This document shows positions 19,471 to 27,360 of a DNA stretch of 64,000 bases, one piece after another (the stretch's first letter is position 1; each line of letters starts with the position of its first letter). Source of the DNA: Parazoarcus communis SWub3 = DSM 12120 (lineage in GTDB: Bacteria > Pseudomonadota > Gammaproteobacteria > Burkholderiales > Rhodocyclaceae). The position numbers were made by a program, and so were the translations under genes. The DNA is taken from the NCBI RefSeq assembly GCF_003226565.1, contig NZ_QKOE01000002.1:186001-250000 (forward strand), read 5' to 3'. The notes beneath the pieces were generated by a model. It was not told the origin of the DNA. It worked only from the letters and a program-made list of their open reading frames with translations, and did not search any database.

Positions 19471-21405
19471 TCAGGCCTGGTTGGGCGGCACGATGCCGTA
19501 ACGCTTCATCTGGCGATAGACGGTGGCCCGACAGATGCCCAGTTCGGCTGCGACCGCGGTGACGTTCCAGCGTTGCCGGCGCAGGGCGGCCTGCAGCACG
19601 GACGCTTCATCGTGGGTGCGGGCGATCGGGGCGGATGCGTCCGGTACGGGAGAAGGCTCGATGCGGGTCATCAACTCTGCGGGCAGGTCCTCGATGTTGA
19701 TCGTGGTGCCGTCGCATACCGCAAGCGCAAACCGCAGCACGTTGCGCAACTGGCGTACATTGCCCGGCCAGTCGTAGGACAGCAGTGCGGCATGTGCGGC
19801 CTGATCCAGCCGGGCCCGGCTGTCGAGTTCCGCGCTTTCGGCTGCCAGCAGGCGCTCGATCAGGTAGTCGCGGTCGAGGCGCTCCCGTAACGGCGGCAGG
19901 TACAGGATGGCGCCACACAGCCGGTAATACAGGTCCTCGCGGAAGCGTCCTTCGGCAATCAGTTTGCGCAAGTCGCGATGCGAGGCTGCCACCACGGTCA
20001 GTCTGACCGGCACCGGCTTTTCTGCACCGAGCGGCAGCACTTCGCGCTCGGCCAGCACACGCAGCAGCCGGGTCTGCAGATGCAGCGGCATGTCGCCGAT
20101 TTCGTCCAGGAACAGGGTGCCGCCGTCGGACTGCTGGATCAATCCGCGCATGCCCTTGCTGCGGCCACCGGTAAAGGTGCCGGCGGTATAGCCGAAGAGT
20201 TCGCTTTCGATCAGCGATTCGGGAATGGCAGCGCAGTTGACCGCAACAAAAGGCTTGCTGCTGCGACTGCTTGACTCGTGCAGGGCCTTGGCCAGCACTT
20301 CCTTGCCGGTGCCGGTCTCGCCGTGGACCAGGATGTTGACCGGACGATTGACCAGACGTGAGGCCTGGCTGATCAGGCGCTGCATCTGCGGATCATCGCC
20401 GGCCAGACGTTCGAGTGCAGGCGCGCAGGGGGTGTCGGCGGTGGACGGCATGATCCGCTGTGGAGTGACCCGCGGTGCCTGGACGGTGCCGAAATAGACT
20501 TCGCCACTGCCGGTGGACAGTGCACTCCGGTCTGCACTGGCGCCGGCTCGGGCAATCCGCCAGATGGCATCCATGCCTTCGCGGAACACGTCGCTCAGCG
20601 GACGGCCGATCAGTGTGTCCGCGCCCGGCCCGTTACGTAGCGGACGCAGTGCCCGGCGTGCGCCACTGTTGGTGCCGACAATGACCCCGTCGCCATCGAA
20701 GGCGAGCATGATCTCGCCGGCCACATCCACCATCGACCATGCCGACCCCAGGCGCAGCACCCAGCGGTCGCGGAAGTAGCGCAGGAAGTTGGCATCCTCC
20801 ACCATCTGCGCATACATGGTCACCATCTGCAGGGCCAGATGCTGGCTTTCGCGCGGCGACGGGGAGGTGAGTGCGGAAACGTCGAGCACGCCGAGAAAGC
20901 CGCCGGTGGGGTCGAACAGCGGTGCGGCATTGCAGGTCAGGCTGATGTGGGTGGCGTCGAAATGATCGGTGTGGTGGACCGTGATCGGGGCCTTCTCGAC
21001 GATGCAGGTGCCGACCGCACAGGTGCCCGCGCGCACTTCGCTCCAGTCTGCACCCAGATACAGGCCCGACTGCTTCAGTTCGCGCGCCCAGGCATCGTTG
21101 CCGATGAAGTCCACCGCAATGCCGTGCGCGTCGGTCAGCAGCAGCACATAGCCAATGCCGGCCATGCGCTTGTACAGCTGCTCCATGCCGGTCCGGGCAA
21201 CACCGAGGAACTCTTCGATCTGGTCCTTGTGTTCGCGCAGTTGCGCGTGTTCGACGATATGGGCGCGCGTCGGCCGACAGGGGTCAAGGCCGTAATCGCG
21301 CACGCAACGGACCCACGAGCTGTGGATCGGGTCGGATGCGGCGGCGCCGGTCTGGGATACGGCGAGCACATTGTCGATATGTTCCCGCTGGGATGGGGCC
21401 AGCAT
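19471..21405 (-). CDS. AcoR-like sigma-54-dependent transcriptional activator
   Basis: ATG 21405 (MLAPSQREHIDN) follows GGAGGAGACAAG and gives 644 residues. Residues about 60-200 form a GAF sensor domain, a PAS-like segment follows, the AAA+ domain has Walker A GETGTGKE near residue 362, and a Fis-type helix-turn-helix closes the protein (NVTAVAAELGICRATVYRQMKRYG). The sigma-54 contact loop reads GTFTGG instead of GAFTGA near residue 409, a notable change in an otherwise normal activator. The large operon ending 213 bases upstream and the PQQ dehydrogenase unit beyond it carry -24/-12 promoters, so they are its likely targets. Confidence 0.9.
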   Translation of the reverse strand: MLAPSQREHIDNVLAVSQTGAAASDPIHSSWVRCVRDYGLDPCRPTRAHIVEHAQLREHKDQIEEFLGVARTGMEQLYKRMAGIGYVLLLTDAHGIAVDFIGNDAWARELKQSGLYLGADWSEVRAGTCAVGTCIVEKAPITVHHTDHFDATHISLTCNAAPLFDPTGGFLGVLDVSALTSPSPRESQHLALQMVTMYAQMVEDANFLRYFRDRWVLRLGSAWSMVDVAGEIMLAFDGDGVIVGTNSGARRALRPLRNGPGADTLIGRPLSDVFREGMDAIWRIARAGASADRSALSTGSGEVYFGTVQAPRVTPQRIMPSTADTPCAPALERLAGDDPQMQRLISQASRLVNRPVNILVHGETGTGKEVLAKALHESSSRSSKPFVAVNCAAIPESLIESELFGYTAGTFTGGRSKGMRGLIQQSDGGTLFLDEIGDMPLHLQTRLLRVLAEREVLPLGAEKPVPVRLTVVAASHRDLRKLIAEGRFREDLYYRLCGAILYLPPLRERLDRDYLIERLLAAESAELDSRARLDQAAHAALLSYDWPGNVRQLRNVLRFALAVCDGTTINIEDLPAELMTRIEPSPVPDASAPIARTHDEASVLQAALRRQRWNVTAVAAELGICRATVYRQMKRYGIVPPNQA

Positions 21406-21586
21406 CTTGTCTCCTCCTGCAGGCGGTGTGATCACCCTGCCCGGTTGCGGACCGTGTATCGGTCTCTGCGTGTAACGGTACAAGTTACTCCTCCCTCGAC
21501 GGCGACTCAAGAAAAAAGGCGGGGTGGCGGTCAGGCACACCCCGGAAAAACGCCTGGAGGAGGGAGTCAGGCATCTGGATCGTGGC

Positions 21587-21609
21587 CCCCGGACCCGCGG
21601 TGTCCGGGG
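21587..21609 (-). terminator. Hairpin terminator at the end of the E1/E2-GMC-VOC operon
   Basis: CCCCGGAC (21587-21594) pairs with GTCCGGGG (21602-21609), just downstream of the VOC gene stop on the minus strand. It probably ends the operon that begins at 28371. Confidence 0.55.
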
Positions 21610-21618
21610 ACATCGGGC

Positions 21619-22230
21619 TTACTTTTCGGGGAAGCGCGGATCCCACAGCTTGCGCTTCAGGTCCTTTTCATGGGCCATGCCTTTGGGCGCGCTGACCAGT
21701 TCCAGCTGCAGCCCCCAGGGTGACAGGAAGTAGACCCAGGTCAGGCCGGCTGCGGGCCCTTCGGTGAAGGTGCTTGGTGTGCCGAGTACGCGGACGCCCT
21801 TGCTCTTGAGCGCGGCGACGGCGGCGTCCATGTCATCGACGTAGAAGGCAAGGTGATGTCCGCCGATGTCGCTGTTGCGCGGGCCGCGCCGGTTCTGGTC
21901 CGGCGAGCTGTATTCGAATACCTCGAGGTTGGTGCCGTTACCGCAGCGGACCATCTGGAAGTCACTGATGACGGCGCGCGGATGCACGTCGAGATGGCGG
22001 CTCATCCAGTCGTCCTCGAACTTGAAGGTACCGAAGGTGAAGGACGGCTCGCAGGCCAGCACATCCTTGAAGAAGGCGACCGCTTCCTTCATGTTGGGCA
22101 CCGTGATGCCGATGTGCTGCATGCCGCGCATGCCGGGAATCGGCGCGGCATGCGCGGTTGCGGTAGCGCCTGCCAGGGTGGCGGCGCAGGCGAGCGTGGC
22201 GCACAGGCGTTGGAACAGGGGGCGTGGCAT
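21619..22230 (-). CDS. Secreted VOC (glyoxalase/dioxygenase-fold) family protein
   Basis: The 203-residue protein has a signal peptide ending AHAA, then two VOC modules: MQHIGITVPNMKEAVAFFKDVLA with a metal-ligand His, then IGGHHLAFYVDDMDAAVAALKSKGVRVLG and LELVSAP with possible Glu ligand. VOC folds use a metal for isomerase, dioxygenase or hydrolase chemistry, but exported members are uncommon. It follows the GMC dehydrogenase gene by 70 bases, with a hairpin between, and is the last gene of the operon. A periplasmic step acting on the product or substrate of the dehydrogenases is inferred. Confidence 0.8.
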   Translation of the reverse strand: MPRPLFQRLCATLACAATLAGATATAHAAPIPGMRGMQHIGITVPNMKEAVAFFKDVLACEPSFTFGTFKFEDDWMSRHLDVHPRAVISDFQMVRCGNGTNLEVFEYSSPDQNRRGPRNSDIGGHHLAFYVDDMDAAVAALKSKGVRVLGTPSTFTEGPAAGLTWVYFLSPWGLQLELVSAPKGMAHEKDLKRKLWDPRFPEK

Positions 22231-22259
22231 GGTGGGTGTCTCCTTGATGTTGATGAAGC

Positions 22260-22286
22260 GCGGTCCGGCAGCGTTGGCCGGACCGC
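22260..22286 (-). other. Intercistronic stem-loop between GMC and VOC genes
   Basis: GCGGTCCGGC (22260-22269) and GCCGGACCGC (22277-22286) form a perfect 10-bp stem with a 7-nt loop. No U-tract follows. It may stabilise or attenuate the transcript before the VOC gene. Confidence 0.5.
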
Positions 22287-22300
22287 CGGGGTGAAGTGGG

Positions 22301-23875
22301 TCAGATTTCGCGGCGTTGCATGGCGCCGGCGATGTACTCCGCCTGGCGCACTGCCAGTGCGACGATGGTCAGCGTCGGATTGGCCGCCGAGCTGGAGGTG
22401 AACTGGCTGCCGTCGGACACGAACAGGTTCTTGATGTCGTGGGTCTGACCCCACTTGTTCAGGACGCCGTCGCGGGCGTTGGCGCTCATCCGGTTGGTCC
22501 CCATGTTGTGGCTGGCCGGGTAGGGCGGCATGTCGATCACCCGGGTCGCGCCCACCGCCTCCGACACCTTGCGCCAGGCCGCCAGGCCATGACGGCGCAT
22601 TGCCGCGTCATTGGTGTGGTCGGTCTTGGTGACGATGGGGATGGGCAGGCCGTACTGATCCTTCTCGGTCGGGTGCAGGGTGATGCCGTTCTCTTCCTGC
22701 GGCATGTCTTCGCCGCACACCCATACGCAGCTCATGTGGTCGTACTGTTCCAGCGCCGACGTCACCTCGCGTCCCCAGCCTCCGGGCTTCATGAAGGCGG
22801 CGGTGAAGGGCAGATGCAGCGCCAGGCCTTCAAGGTGATAGCCGCCCAGGAAGCCGCGGTCGGGGTTGAGCTGCGCCTCGTCCGAGATCACCGCGGCAAT
22901 GTCGAAGCCACGGTACATGTACACCGGCCCCTTGTGGATCGCCACGGCGGCGGCGGTGGTATGGTTCATGTAGTTCTTGCCGACCTGACCGGAGGAGTTC
23001 GCCAGACCGTTGGGGAACAGGCTGGAGGCAGAGTTCAGCAGCAGCCTTGGCGACTCGATCGAGTTGCCGGCCACGCACACCACGCGCGCCTTCTGCAGGT
23101 GCTGGCGGCCGTCCTTGTCGGCGTAGAGCACACCGCTGACCTTGCCCGACTTGTCGTGTTCGATCCTCAGCACCATGCTCTGCGGACGCAGTTCGGCCCG
23201 GCCGGTCTCGATGGCGCGCGGAATTTCCGAGTACAGCGTCGACCACTTGGCGCCGATCTTGCAGCCCTGCATGCAGAAGCCGATCTGCTGACAGGCCGGG
23301 CGACCATCGTTGGGCCGGGTGTTGGAGGCGACCGGCCGGCTGATGTCCTTGTAGCCGACCTTCTTCGCGCCGGCCGCGATCACCTTGTAGTGGTTGTTGG
23401 GCGGCATCTCCGGCAGACCGCTGGCCTTGGTGCCGGCCACGCCCATCTTGCGTTCGGCGATGTCGTAGTAGGGGGCGAGCTCGTCGTAGCTGATCGGCCA
23501 ATCGATCACGTTGGCGCCCTTGACCTCGCCGTAGGTGCTGCGAGTCTTGAAGTCGTGCGGCAGGAAGCGCAGCGCCAGGCCGGAAAAGTGCATGGTCGAG
23601 CCGCCCACACCCTTGACGATCCACGCCGGCAGGTTGGGATAGGTTTCGGTGTGATGCCAGCCGCCAGCCGAGATGCGCTTGTCCAGCCATGAGATCTTCT
23701 TGAACATGGCCCACTCGTCGTTCTCGAAGTCGGCCTGGGTGTAGTGCTTGCCGGCTTCGAGGATGACCACATTCACCCCGCGCTGGGTCAGTTCGTCGGC
23801 CAGGGTGCCGCCGCCGGCGCCCGAGCCGATGATCACCACTACGCCGTCATCGTCCAGCGAGAATTTCGCTTTCAT
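22301..23875 (-). CDS. GMC-family FAD dehydrogenase, gluconate-2-dehydrogenase-like catalytic subunit
   Basis: The 524-residue flavoprotein has the FAD Rossmann motif IIGSGAGGGTLADEL (residues 15-29), a VGGSTMHFSGLALRF substrate-loop region, and the C-terminal His region PASHNMGTNRMS with NPTLT near the end. A Cys triad (C-x5-C-x3-C in ACQQIGFCMQGC) resembles the 3Fe-4S cluster ligands of bacterial FAD glucose dehydrogenases. No signal peptide is present; export would be by hitchhiking on the Tat-signal small subunit encoded next to it. It probably oxidises an alcohol or hydroxy compound. No third cytochrome c subunit gene is adjacent. Confidence 0.87.
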   Translation of the reverse strand: MKAKFSLDDDGVVVIIGSGAGGGTLADELTQRGVNVVILEAGKHYTQADFENDEWAMFKKISWLDKRISAGGWHHTETYPNLPAWIVKGVGGSTMHFSGLALRFLPHDFKTRSTYGEVKGANVIDWPISYDELAPYYDIAERKMGVAGTKASGLPEMPPNNHYKVIAAGAKKVGYKDISRPVASNTRPNDGRPACQQIGFCMQGCKIGAKWSTLYSEIPRAIETGRAELRPQSMVLRIEHDKSGKVSGVLYADKDGRQHLQKARVVCVAGNSIESPRLLLNSASSLFPNGLANSSGQVGKNYMNHTTAAAVAIHKGPVYMYRGFDIAAVISDEAQLNPDRGFLGGYHLEGLALHLPFTAAFMKPGGWGREVTSALEQYDHMSCVWVCGEDMPQEENGITLHPTEKDQYGLPIPIVTKTDHTNDAAMRRHGLAAWRKVSEAVGATRVIDMPPYPASHNMGTNRMSANARDGVLNKWGQTHDIKNLFVSDGSQFTSSSAANPTLTIVALAVRQAEYIAGAMQRREI

Positions 23876-23910
23876 GGTTTGTCTCCTTTGGTGTTATCGG
23901 GGGCCCGGTT

Positions 23911-24495
23911 TCAGGCGTCGTTGTCGAGCCAGTCGATGTCGTCGAAGCCCCGGTTGATGTAGCCGCCCTTCTCCCAGGACGAGCCCTCGTAGCCAAACAG
24001 TGGCCACACCGCCTTGTTGTCGTAGAAGCCGGTGACCAGGTGCCCCTTCACCTTCTGGAAGAAGGCGCCGTGCTCGATGACGTAGAGCAGGCTGAGGCGG
24101 TCGCTTTCCTTGGGCAGTTCGGTGTAGGCCTTCTTGAAACGCAGCTTTGCCAGCCGGTCCAGCGCGGCCACGCCCTCGGTCAGCAAGGCCTTCAGCTTGT
24201 CGTCCTGTGCCGCTTGCGCTTCCAGTGGCTCGAGCGCCTGCAGGTAGTAGCGGTCGGAGATACGGTCGTGCGGGAAGATGTCGCGTGCCAGTTGCAGCAG
24301 GGTCTTGCCGTTGGCGGCGCCCAGTACCTTGAAGTTGGCGGCCAGGGCTTCATCGGCCGGCATCATCAGGGTGGCGGTGGACAGTGCGCCGACACCCAGG
24401 GCGGCCATGCCACCCCCCTTGAGGAAGCCGCGACGGGAGAGGGTGACGCGTTTTTCAATGACGCGCATCGGTGGGCGCGATGAGGTATTGCTCAT
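23911..24495 (-). CDS. Gluconate 2-dehydrogenase subunit 3 family protein with Tat signal
   Basis: The 194-residue protein has a Tat signal (SRRGFLKGGG, then a hydrophobic stretch ending DEALA) and the small-subunit pattern LLQLARDIFPHDRISDRYYLQALEPLEAQA with GWYDNKAVWP-like FYDNKAVWPLFGYEG near the end. Such small subunits escort the folded flavoprotein subunit through the Tat system. The GMC catalytic subunit gene follows after 35 bases, so the two form one exported complex. Confidence 0.88.
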   Translation of the reverse strand: MSNTSSRPPMRVIEKRVTLSRRGFLKGGGMAALGVGALSTATLMMPADEALAANFKVLGAANGKTLLQLARDIFPHDRISDRYYLQALEPLEAQAAQDDKLKALLTEGVAALDRLAKLRFKKAYTELPKESDRLSLLYVIEHGAFFQKVKGHLVTGFYDNKAVWPLFGYEGSSWEKGGYINRGFDDIDWLDNDA

Positions 24496-24561
24496 GGTTG
24501 TCTCCTTGCTGTTATTCAGGCCGTTTGGCCGGTTCTCTGCGGAATCGGGGGTGGTGCGGTG

Positions 24562-25332
24562 TCAGGTGCCGTTCTCCTCCTCGCACTCACCAAGGACGTC
24601 GGTCAGCATTTGCTGCAGGCCGTCGGCCAGGGTTTCGATATGGATCGGGGTGCCAAGCTGGTCGGCGCAGGAGGTGGTGGCGGCGTCGAGCCGGGCGACG
24701 TCCTCATCCGGGCGGCCGAGGGCGCGGCACAGCAAGGACCAGTCCGGGCGCTGGAGCAGGGTGCCGGTGGTCAACAGCACGCCATGCTGACGGCGCAGCT
24801 GTGCCAGCCCGACCAGCTTGCGGCCATCGGCAATCACTTCCCATGGCGACAGGCCGCCGAAGCAGGCCCAGGCCAGGGCGGGGTCGGATTGACGCCGGGC
24901 CAGTTCGTCCGGCGCCAGTGCATGCGCGGCGATGCCGAAGTCGCGCAGCAGGCCGGCATGAAGGATGCCCAGCCAGCGATAGCTGGTGACGGTACCGCCG
25001 GCCAGCAGGCGGTGGTGAGGCGGCAGGACCACCGAGGATGACAGCATCCAGGGACCGGTCAGTACGGCGCCGCCACCCGCACGGCGTTGCACCAGCTCGC
25101 ATTGGGTGCGCGCTGCCTGCACCGCTTCGTCATGCAGCACCGCCTGGGCGCAACCGAACACCACGCCCGGCACCGGGTAGGCCCACACGCGTACGCGCGG
25201 TGCGGTCACCGGTGCGGCAAGCTGGCGCGTGTTCCAGTCCTGCTCGGCGGTTGCATGGGCCAGTGTCAGCGCGCTGCAACTGCCTGTCGTACGCTGACGC
25301 GTGCCGGAAGGGGCGAGGGCAACGCTGGGCAT
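24562..25332 (-). CDS. Lipoate--protein ligase/octanoyltransferase family protein (LplA/LipB fold)
   Basis: The 256-residue protein contains the family signature RRAGGGAVLTGPWML near residue 85, preceded by a hydrophobic strand (VRVWAYPVPGVVFGCAQA). It also has a later conserved region (GRKLVGLAQLRRQHGVLLTTGTLL) where the lysine and Gln bind the lipoyl-adenylate in relatives. It would attach lipoate to the lipoyl domain protein encoded two genes away, making the complex self-sufficient. Its ATG adjoins the stop of the E2 gene (shared base 25332), indicating coupling. Confidence 0.82.
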   Translation of the reverse strand: MPSVALAPSGTRQRTTGSCSALTLAHATAEQDWNTRQLAAPVTAPRVRVWAYPVPGVVFGCAQAVLHDEAVQAARTQCELVQRRAGGGAVLTGPWMLSSSVVLPPHHRLLAGGTVTSYRWLGILHAGLLRDFGIAAHALAPDELARRQSDPALAWACFGGLSPWEVIADGRKLVGLAQLRRQHGVLLTTGTLLQRPDWSLLCRALGRPDEDVARLDAATTSCADQLGTPIHIETLADGLQQMLTDVLGECEEENGT

Positions 25333-26042
25333 CAGTCGAACTCCGCCTGTTCCAGCCGGCGCGCGATCTCGCCGAGGAAGAGGGCCGCGGGGTAGCCATC
25401 CACCGCGCGGTGGTCGAACACCAGGGTCAGGTTGACGACCGGGGCTGCGACCACGGCACCGTCCTTCACCACGGCTTGCTGACGGGTGCGGCCAACCCCC
25501 AGGATGCCGACCTGCGGTGGGTTGAGTACCGGACTGAAGCGGTCGATCGGGGTGCTGCCCAGGTTGGTCACGGTGAACGTCCCGCGCTGGTAGGCGCCGC
25601 CGGTCAGGGCGCCGGCACGGGCGCCTTCAGCGAGCTGTCGGGTTTCGGCAGCGAGCACCGATACCGGCTTGGTGTCGGCATGGCGGATCACCGGCACCAT
25701 CAGGCCGTCGTCCAGCGCGACTGCGACGCCAATGTTGATGTCGTCGATCAGCTCCACCTCCTTCTCGCGGATCAGTGCGTTCAGGCGGGGATGGGCGCGC
25801 AGTGCCTGAGCGACCGCATGTAGCACGAAGGCATTGAGGCTGAGCTTGTCGCCGGCAGCGGCACGTTCGCCCCGCAGGGTCTCGACGCGGCTCAGGTCCA
25901 CGTCCACCGAATGCGCCACCCGGGGTGCCTGCCAGCCCTGCGTCATGTTGCGTGCAATGGCGCCGCGCAGGCCGGTCAGCGGCACGGTCTGGCGTGCCGC
26001 TGCACTGGCGCCTGGAGGGTGGGTCGCCACACTCGTGGTCAT
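25332..26042 (-). CDS. 2-oxoacid/acetoin dehydrogenase E2 acyltransferase core, lacking lipoyl domain
   Basis: The 236-residue protein is only the catalytic domain: VPLTGLRGAIARNMTQGW at the start, LNAFVLHAVAQALRAHP, NIGVAVALDDGLMVPVIRHAD, GTFTVTNLGS, and the active-site HRAVDG near residue 211. Typical E2 proteins are 400-550 residues with fused lipoyl and subunit-binding domains; here the lipoyl domain is a separate upstream gene 3 bases away, and no peripheral subunit-binding domain is visible. It transfers the acyl group from lipoyl to CoA. Confidence 0.9.
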   Translation of the reverse strand: MTTSVATHPPGASAAARQTVPLTGLRGAIARNMTQGWQAPRVAHSVDVDLSRVETLRGERAAAGDKLSLNAFVLHAVAQALRAHPRLNALIREKEVELIDDINIGVAVALDDGLMVPVIRHADTKPVSVLAAETRQLAEGARAGALTGGAYQRGTFTVTNLGSTPIDRFSPVLNPPQVGILGVGRTRQQAVVKDGAVVAAPVVNLTLVFDHRAVDGYPAALFLGEIARRLEQAEFD

Positions 26043-26045
26043 GGC

Positions 26046-26291
26046 TCAGGCCTCCAGCTCGGCGAGTACGGCGCCGCGGCCAAAGGTGTCCTGCTCGGCG
26101 ACCTTGAGCCTGACGATACGGCCTGCCGCGGGCGCGAAGACCTCATGGCTGGTCTTCACCAGCTCGGCAACGGCCAGCACCTGACCGGCCTCCACGCGAT
26201 CGCCTTCCTTCACCTGCCATTCCTGCAGCAGGGCTTCGGTGCCTTCATCGACGTCGGCCCACACCGCGTCGTCGAGGATGATGTCTGTCAT
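26046..26291 (-). CDS. Stand-alone lipoyl-domain protein
   Basis: The 81-residue protein is a single lipoyl/biotinyl domain: EALLQEWQVKEGDRVEAGQVLAVAELVKTSHEVFAPAAGRIVRL. Lys46 in the ELVKTSHEV turn is the predicted lipoylation site. The surrounding residues favour lipoate over biotin, in line with the E1/E2 neighbours and the lipoate ligase gene. It shuttles the acyl intermediate between E1 and the separate E2 core. Confidence 0.9.
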   Translation of the reverse strand: MTDIILDDAVWADVDEGTEALLQEWQVKEGDRVEAGQVLAVAELVKTSHEVFAPAAGRIVRLKVAEQDTFGRGAVLAELEA

Positions 26292-26309
26292 GTTGTGTCT
26301 CCTGAAGGG

Positions 26310-27344
26310 TCAATCGAGTTTGAAAGTCATCAGCCCGCGCACGCTGGCGACGATGTTGTCCACCTGTGGAATGGCGAACTGCTCCAGCGGATGGCTGAAG
26401 GGAATGGGAACGTCGGGCACCGCAAGGCGGCGCACCGGTGCCTTGAGGCGCAGGGTGTCGAGGTTCTCCGCCACCAGTGCGGCGATTTCGCCGGACAGCC
26501 CGTAGCTCAGGTAGTCCTCGTCCGCGACCAGCAGACGCCCGGTCTTGGCCACCGAAGCGAGTACCGCGGCACGGTCCAGCGGGACCAAGGTGCGCAGGTC
26601 GAGGATTTCGGCCGAGATGCCCTCGGTGGCGAGCTGGTCGGCGGCCAGCATCGACTTCTGCACCATCTGCGACAGGGTCACGATGGTCACGTCGCTGCCT
26701 TCGCGCACCACGCAGGCCTCGCCGAAGGGAATGGTGTATTGCGCTTCGGGGACTTCGTTGGTGCTGCCCTCGAAATAGGACATCCAGCTCAAACCCATGA
26801 TGCCCTTGTGATAGAGGAAGATCACCGGGTTGTCGTCGCGGATTGCGGTGGTCATCAGGCCCTTGGCGTCATAGGCATTCGACGGCACGACGACCTTCAG
26901 GCCAGGTACGTGGGCGAAGATCGAGTACAGGCACTGAGAGTGCTGTGCGGCATCGTTGTAGCCGCCGCCGATGCCGGTGGTGATCACCAGCGGGTACTTG
27001 CAGGCGCCGCCCGACATGTAGTGGTTCTTGGCGATATGGTTGTAGATCTGGTCGAAGCAGACGCCGAAGAAGTCGACGAACATCAGCTCCGAGATCGGCC
27101 GCAACCCTTCAGCCGCGGCGCCGAGGGCCGCGCCCATGAAGCCGGTTTCGGAAATTGGCGTGTCCATCACGCGCTCCGGGCCGAACTGCTCGAGCAACCC
27201 GGTCGTGGCGCTGAAAATGCCACCGTACTTGCCAACGTCCTCGCCCATGACGAAGACGCGTGGATCGCGCGCCATCTCCTGCGCAGTGGCTTCCGAGATC
27301 GCCTGCGCCATGGTCAGGCGGCGGGTGGTAGTGGTCGTGCTCAT
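26310..27344 (-). CDS. Thiamine-dependent dehydrogenase E1 beta subunit (AcoB/PdhB-like)
   Basis: ATG 27344 follows AGGAG and gives 344 residues. Family hallmarks are TMAQAISEATAQEMARDPRVFVMGEDVGKYGGIF, DTPISETGFMGAALGAAAEGLRPISELMFVDFFGVCFDQIYNHIAK, and LVPLDRAAVLASVAKTGRLLVADE. It forms an alpha2-beta2 E1 with the preceding gene product. Acetoin and 2-oxoacid versions are hard to separate by eye, and the AcoR-like regulator favours an acetoin-type substrate. It sits 16 bases after the E1 alpha stop. Confidence 0.92.
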   Translation of the reverse strand: MSTTTTTRRLTMAQAISEATAQEMARDPRVFVMGEDVGKYGGIFSATTGLLEQFGPERVMDTPISETGFMGAALGAAAEGLRPISELMFVDFFGVCFDQIYNHIAKNHYMSGGACKYPLVITTGIGGGYNDAAQHSQCLYSIFAHVPGLKVVVPSNAYDAKGLMTTAIRDDNPVIFLYHKGIMGLSWMSYFEGSTNEVPEAQYTIPFGEACVVREGSDVTIVTLSQMVQKSMLAADQLATEGISAEILDLRTLVPLDRAAVLASVAKTGRLLVADEDYLSYGLSGEIAALVAENLDTLRLKAPVRRLAVPDVPIPFSHPLEQFAIPQVDNIVASVRGLMTFKLD

Positions 27345-27360
27345 GCGGATCTCCTGGGGG

